This document shows positions 61,413 to 64,000 of a stretch of DNA of 64,000 bases, in pieces (position 1 is the first letter of the stretch; every line of letters starts with the position of its first letter). A program made the translations under genes and the position numbers. This stretch comes from Paraburkholderia phenoliruptrix (GTDB lineage Bacteria > Pseudomonadota > Gammaproteobacteria > Burkholderiales > Burkholderiaceae). The DNA is taken from positions 1-64,000 of the forward strand of contig NZ_JAEUAV010000002.1 of assembly GCF_019511605.1 (NCBI RefSeq), written 5' to 3'. The notes under the pieces are model-generated. The model made no database searches and was not told the DNA's origin. It saw nothing but the letters and a program-made list of their open reading frames with translations.

Positions 61413-62840
61413 ATGACTGAGCAAGTCCCCGCGCTATCGGCAAGTCGTTCCGATCTCAGAGTGCATCCCGCCTGGACGGACTCTGCATTCGCAGCAGCAA
61501 CTGCGCGAACGCACGCGCATTGTCACCCTGCGCACGGCTCGTTTATCGATTCGCTCACCGGCGTCTATAACCGCGCTTACGTGACAGGACGAGCCCAGCA
61601 GTGGCTACGATCTGCGCGCGCCGCGCATGTCGCGATGATTGTGGTCAACCTGGACTGCTTCAGCAGGATCAACGACATGGCCGACTATGATCTTGGCGAC
61701 CGCCTGTTGCGCAGCGTCGCGCAGCGGCTTGCAGGCCGCGTGGCGGCGAACGATCTGCTTGCACGCATCGGCGGTGATGAGTTTGTGATTGTTACAGACG
61801 GTGACCGCGACGTGCCGACGCTGCCGGCGTATGCGCGTCAGATACTCGGGCTGTTCGCCGAGCCATTTGTGATTGCGGGCCGCGCGTACCGCGTGAGCGC
61901 GTCGGGCGGCGTAGCGCTCGGCGCCGTCCATTCGCGCGACGCCGCTGTGCTGATGCGCGATGCGGGCGCCGCGATGCGTCGCGCGAAAACGCAGGGCCCC
62001 GGTAGCTTGCGGTTTTTCACCGGCGACATGCACGAAGCGGCGCAGCGCCGCTTTGCGATTGAGGAACGGCTGCGCGGTGCGCTTGACGCGGGTGAATTCA
62101 GGCTGGCCTATCAGCCAGTCGTGAATGCCGCCGCCCGCGAAACCGTAGGAGTCGAGGCATTGTTGCGCTGGACGAGCAGCGAGCTTGGCGACGTATCACC
62201 GGCCGAATTCGTTCCCATTGCTGAACAGGCGGGCTTGATGGAAAGCATCGGCGGCTGGGTCCTCGCGCAGGCGTGCGCGCAGGTTGCTGACTGGCGCTGG
62301 AACATTGCGCCGGACGTCACTGTTTCCATCAATATCTCGCCGGTTCAGTTCAACGAACACCTCGTGCAACATGTCGCTGAGTGCCTCGCGAACACGGGGC
62401 TAGAACCGTCCGCTTTGCAACTGGAGATTACCGAAGGCATGCTGATGCCCGACGACCCGACTATAGGCGCGACCATATCCGCGTTGACCAGGATGGGCGT
62501 GAGGCTCGCAATCGACGACTTCGGCACCGGTTATGCGTCCATGTCGTACCTGAAGCGCTTTTCGCCGCACGGCCTGAAGATCGACCGCTCGTTTGTGGCG
62601 GGTTTGCCGCACGACAAGGACTGCGCGGCAATTGCACACGCGCTGGTGAGAATGGCCCACGCATGCGCAATATCCGTCACAGCGGAAGGCGTGGAGACCG
62701 AGGAGCAGGCGTCGTTGCTGCGCGAGATGGGTTGCGATTTTCTGCAGGGCTTTCTGTTCGGCCGCCCAGGCAGCGCTGCCGAGTGCAGCGGCAAACTGTC
62801 CCGCGCCAGCCGCTTCGCAACACGGCGTGAGCAGCGTTAG
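61413..62840 (+). CDS. GGDEF-EAL dual-domain cyclic-di-GMP enzyme
   Basis: This 475-residue cytosolic protein has an N-terminal ~40 residues of no known type, a GGDEF domain with intact GGDEF at 120-124 (RIGGDEFVIV) and an EAL domain with EAL at 248-250 (VEALLRW). The metal and catalytic segment IDDFGTGYASMSYLKRF is also complete. Both diguanylate cyclase and c-di-GMP phosphodiesterase activity are possible. With no sensor domain it may respond through localisation or substrate level. AGGAG lies 7 bases before ATG 61413. Confidence 0.93.
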   Translation: MTEQVPALSASRSDLRVHPAWTDSAFAAATARTHAHCHPAHGSFIDSLTGVYNRAYVTGRAQQWLRSARAAHVAMIVVNLDCFSRINDMADYDLGDRLLRSVAQRLAGRVAANDLLARIGGDEFVIVTDGDRDVPTLPAYARQILGLFAEPFVIAGRAYRVSASGGVALGAVHSRDAAVLMRDAGAAMRRAKTQGPGSLRFFTGDMHEAAQRRFAIEERLRGALDAGEFRLAYQPVVNAAARETVGVEALLRWTSSELGDVSPAEFVPIAEQAGLMESIGGWVLAQACAQVADWRWNIAPDVTVSINISPVQFNEHLVQHVAECLANTGLEPSALQLEITEGMLMPDDPTIGATISALTRMGVRLAIDDFGTGYASMSYLKRFSPHGLKIDRSFVAGLPHDKDCAAIAHALVRMAHACAISVTAEGVETEEQASLLREMGCDFLQGFLFGRPGSAAECSGKLSRASRFATRREQR

Positions 62841-62953
62841 TCGGGCGGTGAAGCAGGTGGAATGTTCGGCCACTGCTTCTAGAATGATTTCATCAAGAAG
62901 ACAAGCTTGAGCACCGCTGAGTCAGGCGGTGTTGCGTTGGTCAGGAGAGAGAC

Positions 62954-63226
62954 ATGTGTGATGCAGAAGTCGCTGCCGTGCTGTTGAATCGTTGCACGGC
63001 TCAGCCATTCGACGACGATGAGCCGTCTTATCTCGACATATTGCGCGAGGGCAATCTGGCATTCAAACACGAGATTGGCTTTGTGGGCGTGCGCGATCTT
63101 CCGGACCCCGAAGCATGTTGTGCCGAATCGATTATTTTCGCGGACGGTTCGCGCGCGTTGCGTATCAGCGCGGCCCAAGGCGATACCGGCTGGACGCAAT
63201 GGACGGCGTTGCAACCGCTGCACTGA
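62954..63226 (+). CDS. Small hypothetical protein, 90 residues
   Basis: This unrecognised acidic soluble protein (MCDAEVAAVLLNRCTAQPF, DLPDPEACCAESIIFADGS) has four Cys. CAGGAGAGAGAC precedes the ATG at 62954, an excellent ribosome site. Its stop codon lies inside the left arm of the following hairpin. Confidence 0.65.
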   Translation: MCDAEVAAVLLNRCTAQPFDDDEPSYLDILREGNLAFKHEIGFVGVRDLPDPEACCAESIIFADGSRALRISAAQGDTGWTQWTALQPLH

Positions 63227-63254
63227 CAGAAGCGGCGCACGCCGCTTCTGTCAG
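63223..63254. terminator. Perfect 15-bp hairpin between convergent genes
   Basis: CTGACAGAAGCGGCG (63223-63237) pairs fully with 63240-63254 around a CA loop. It contains the stop codon of the upstream small gene and lies 3 bases before the stop of the convergent dehydrogenase gene. No T-run follows on either strand. Confidence 0.6.
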
Positions 63255-63257
63255 CCG

Positions 63258-64000
63258 CTAGAACCGGTTCACCCTGAAGGGCCGCGTCTCCACGAGCGTT
63301 TCTTCACCGGTCATCATTTCGGCGATCAGGCGGCCTGTCACCGGACCGAGCGTGAGTCCGTGGTGCGCGTGGCCGAATGCGAACCACAAGCCCTGGTGTT
63401 GTTCAGCCCGCCCGATAACCGGCATCATGTCGGGCGTACATGGCCGCGCGCCCATCCACGGTTGATCGTCGAGGCGCTTGTCGAGCGGAAACAGCGTGCG
63501 CGCAATCGGCTCGACGGCGGCGAGTTGTGTCGGCGTTTTGGGTGCGTCGAGCAGCGCAATTTCGGCGCCGGTCGTCAAGCGAATGCCGCGCGCCATTGGC
63601 GCGAGCAGATAGCCGCGCTCGGCGTCGAGCACCGGATGATTCAGGCGTGCCCCCGCGCGTGGCGCATAGTGCATGTGATAGCCGCGCTTCACGCCGAGCG
63701 GCAGGCGATAACCCAGCCGCGAGCTGAGCACGCCTGACCACGGCCCGAGCGCGATAACCGCCGACGAAGCCGCAATCGTCCCCTCGCTGGTCGTGACCTG
63801 CCAGCCGTCGCGCAGGGTATTGGCGTCGCCGGTAAAGAATCGTCCGCCAAGGCTCTCGAAGTATTTCGCGTAGGCCGTGACGAGCGCATTCGGATCGCTC
63901 ACCGAATCTGCCTGCGTGTAGCGCAGAGCACCCAGCAACGTTTTGTCCAGATCAGGCTCTACCTGCTGCAGGCGGGGCGCGTCGAGCGTTTCGAAGGCGA
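63258..64000 (-). CDS. D-amino acid dehydrogenase-like FAD oxidoreductase, partial
   Basis: The C-terminal part of a DadA-type flavoprotein runs off the right edge; the frame is open to base 64000, so the first residues visible are AFETLDAPRLQ. Visible features are SDPNALVTAYAKYFESLGGRF, VIALGPWSGVLSSRLGYRLPL and the C-terminal FAD block PVIGRAEQHQGLWFAFGHAHHGLTLGP (parts quoted). DadA oxidises D-amino acids to keto acids and passes electrons to quinone. The N-terminal GxGxxG is outside the window. At least 247 residues are present. Confidence 0.88.
   Translation of the reverse strand, partial: AFETLDAPRLQQVEPDLDKTLLGALRYTQADSVSDPNALVTAYAKYFESLGGRFFTGDANTLRDGWQVTTSEGTIAASSAVIALGPWSGVLSSRLGYRLPLGVKRGYHMHYAPRAGARLNHPVLDAERGYLLAPMARGIRLTTGAEIALLDAPKTPTQLAAVEPIARTLFPLDKRLDDQPWMGARPCTPDMMPVIGRAEQHQGLWFAFGHAHHGLTLGPVTGRLIAEMMTGEETLVETRPFRVNRF

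Noticed and set aside
1..64000. Search for CRISPR arrays, tRNA/rRNA genes, insertion sequences and prophage genes
   Set aside because: No direct-repeat/spacer pattern, cloverleaf, transposase or phage protein was seen on either strand. The tandem arrays found have no spacers.

Overview
The window is high-GC, densely coded chromosomal DNA from a betaproteobacterium. Its gene families (Gram-negative trimeric porin, OprD porin, H-NS and HU proteins with Lys/Ala-rich tails, MocR, IclR and LysR regulators, Anbu peptidase cluster) and its codon use fit Burkholderia or Paraburkholderia. This placement is inferred from gene content, not from a marker gene. I see no rRNA, tRNA, CRISPR array, prophage or insertion sequence. 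GC is uniform apart from a few intergenic stretches.

Layout. 1-5 kb: an HPP-CBS membrane protein, a universal stress protein, cyclopropane fatty acid synthase, a periplasmic binding-like protein and a small unknown. 5.3-9.7 kb: three overlapping signalling genes (membrane hybrid kinase, soluble REC-PAS-kinase, LuxR-type response regulator), followed by two tiny coupled ORFs. 10.3-12.9 kb: a nucleoside salvage operon (CNT transporter, cytidine deaminase, nucleoside hydrolase). 13-14.4 kb: a ketopantoate reductase-like gene and a small membrane protein. 14.4-22.5 kb: a minus-strand operon coding for a polyamine-type ABC importer plus a three-subunit flavin/iron-sulfur dehydrogenase of the HcnABC/opine-oxidase kind, with a divergent IclR regulator. 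22.6-30.6 kb: an oligopeptide ABC importer (OppABCDF) followed by an OprD porin, with an upstream XRE-cupin regulator. 31-34.3 kb: a POT peptide transporter, a 13-bp tandem repeat array and a MocR regulator. 34.6-35.1 kb: an HU-like protein with an H1-like tail.

35.5-40 kb: the Anbu cluster (circularly permuted ATP-grasp, alpha-E protein, transglutaminase-like protease, Anbu proteasome-like peptidase). This is the best candidate here for a poorly understood biological system. 40-46 kb: porin, YihY/BrkB, YbaK-like deacylase, SYLF lipoprotein and a BBE-type flavin oxidase. 46.5-49.9 kb: the PdeM-Lhr DNA-repair pair. 50-55.4 kb: a nitrilase-family hydrolase, a periplasmic FKBP, a DUF6765-like protein, small unknowns, and an H-NS protein with two DNA-binding motifs and a histone-H1-like tail. 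55.4-60.1 kb: a BON-like secreted protein and a Cache-domain two-component system divergent from a DUF3311 plus sodium:solute symporter pair resembling MctP. 60.2-64 kb: LysR regulator, GGDEF-EAL protein, a small unknown and a truncated D-amino acid dehydrogenase.

A recurring feature is short tandem repeats of different periods (27, 13, 11, 14 and 9 bp) beside genes, and strong hairpins at gene ends. Nutrient uptake (nucleosides, peptides, polyamine- or opine-like compounds, monocarboxylates, D-amino acids) and its regulation dominate the window.
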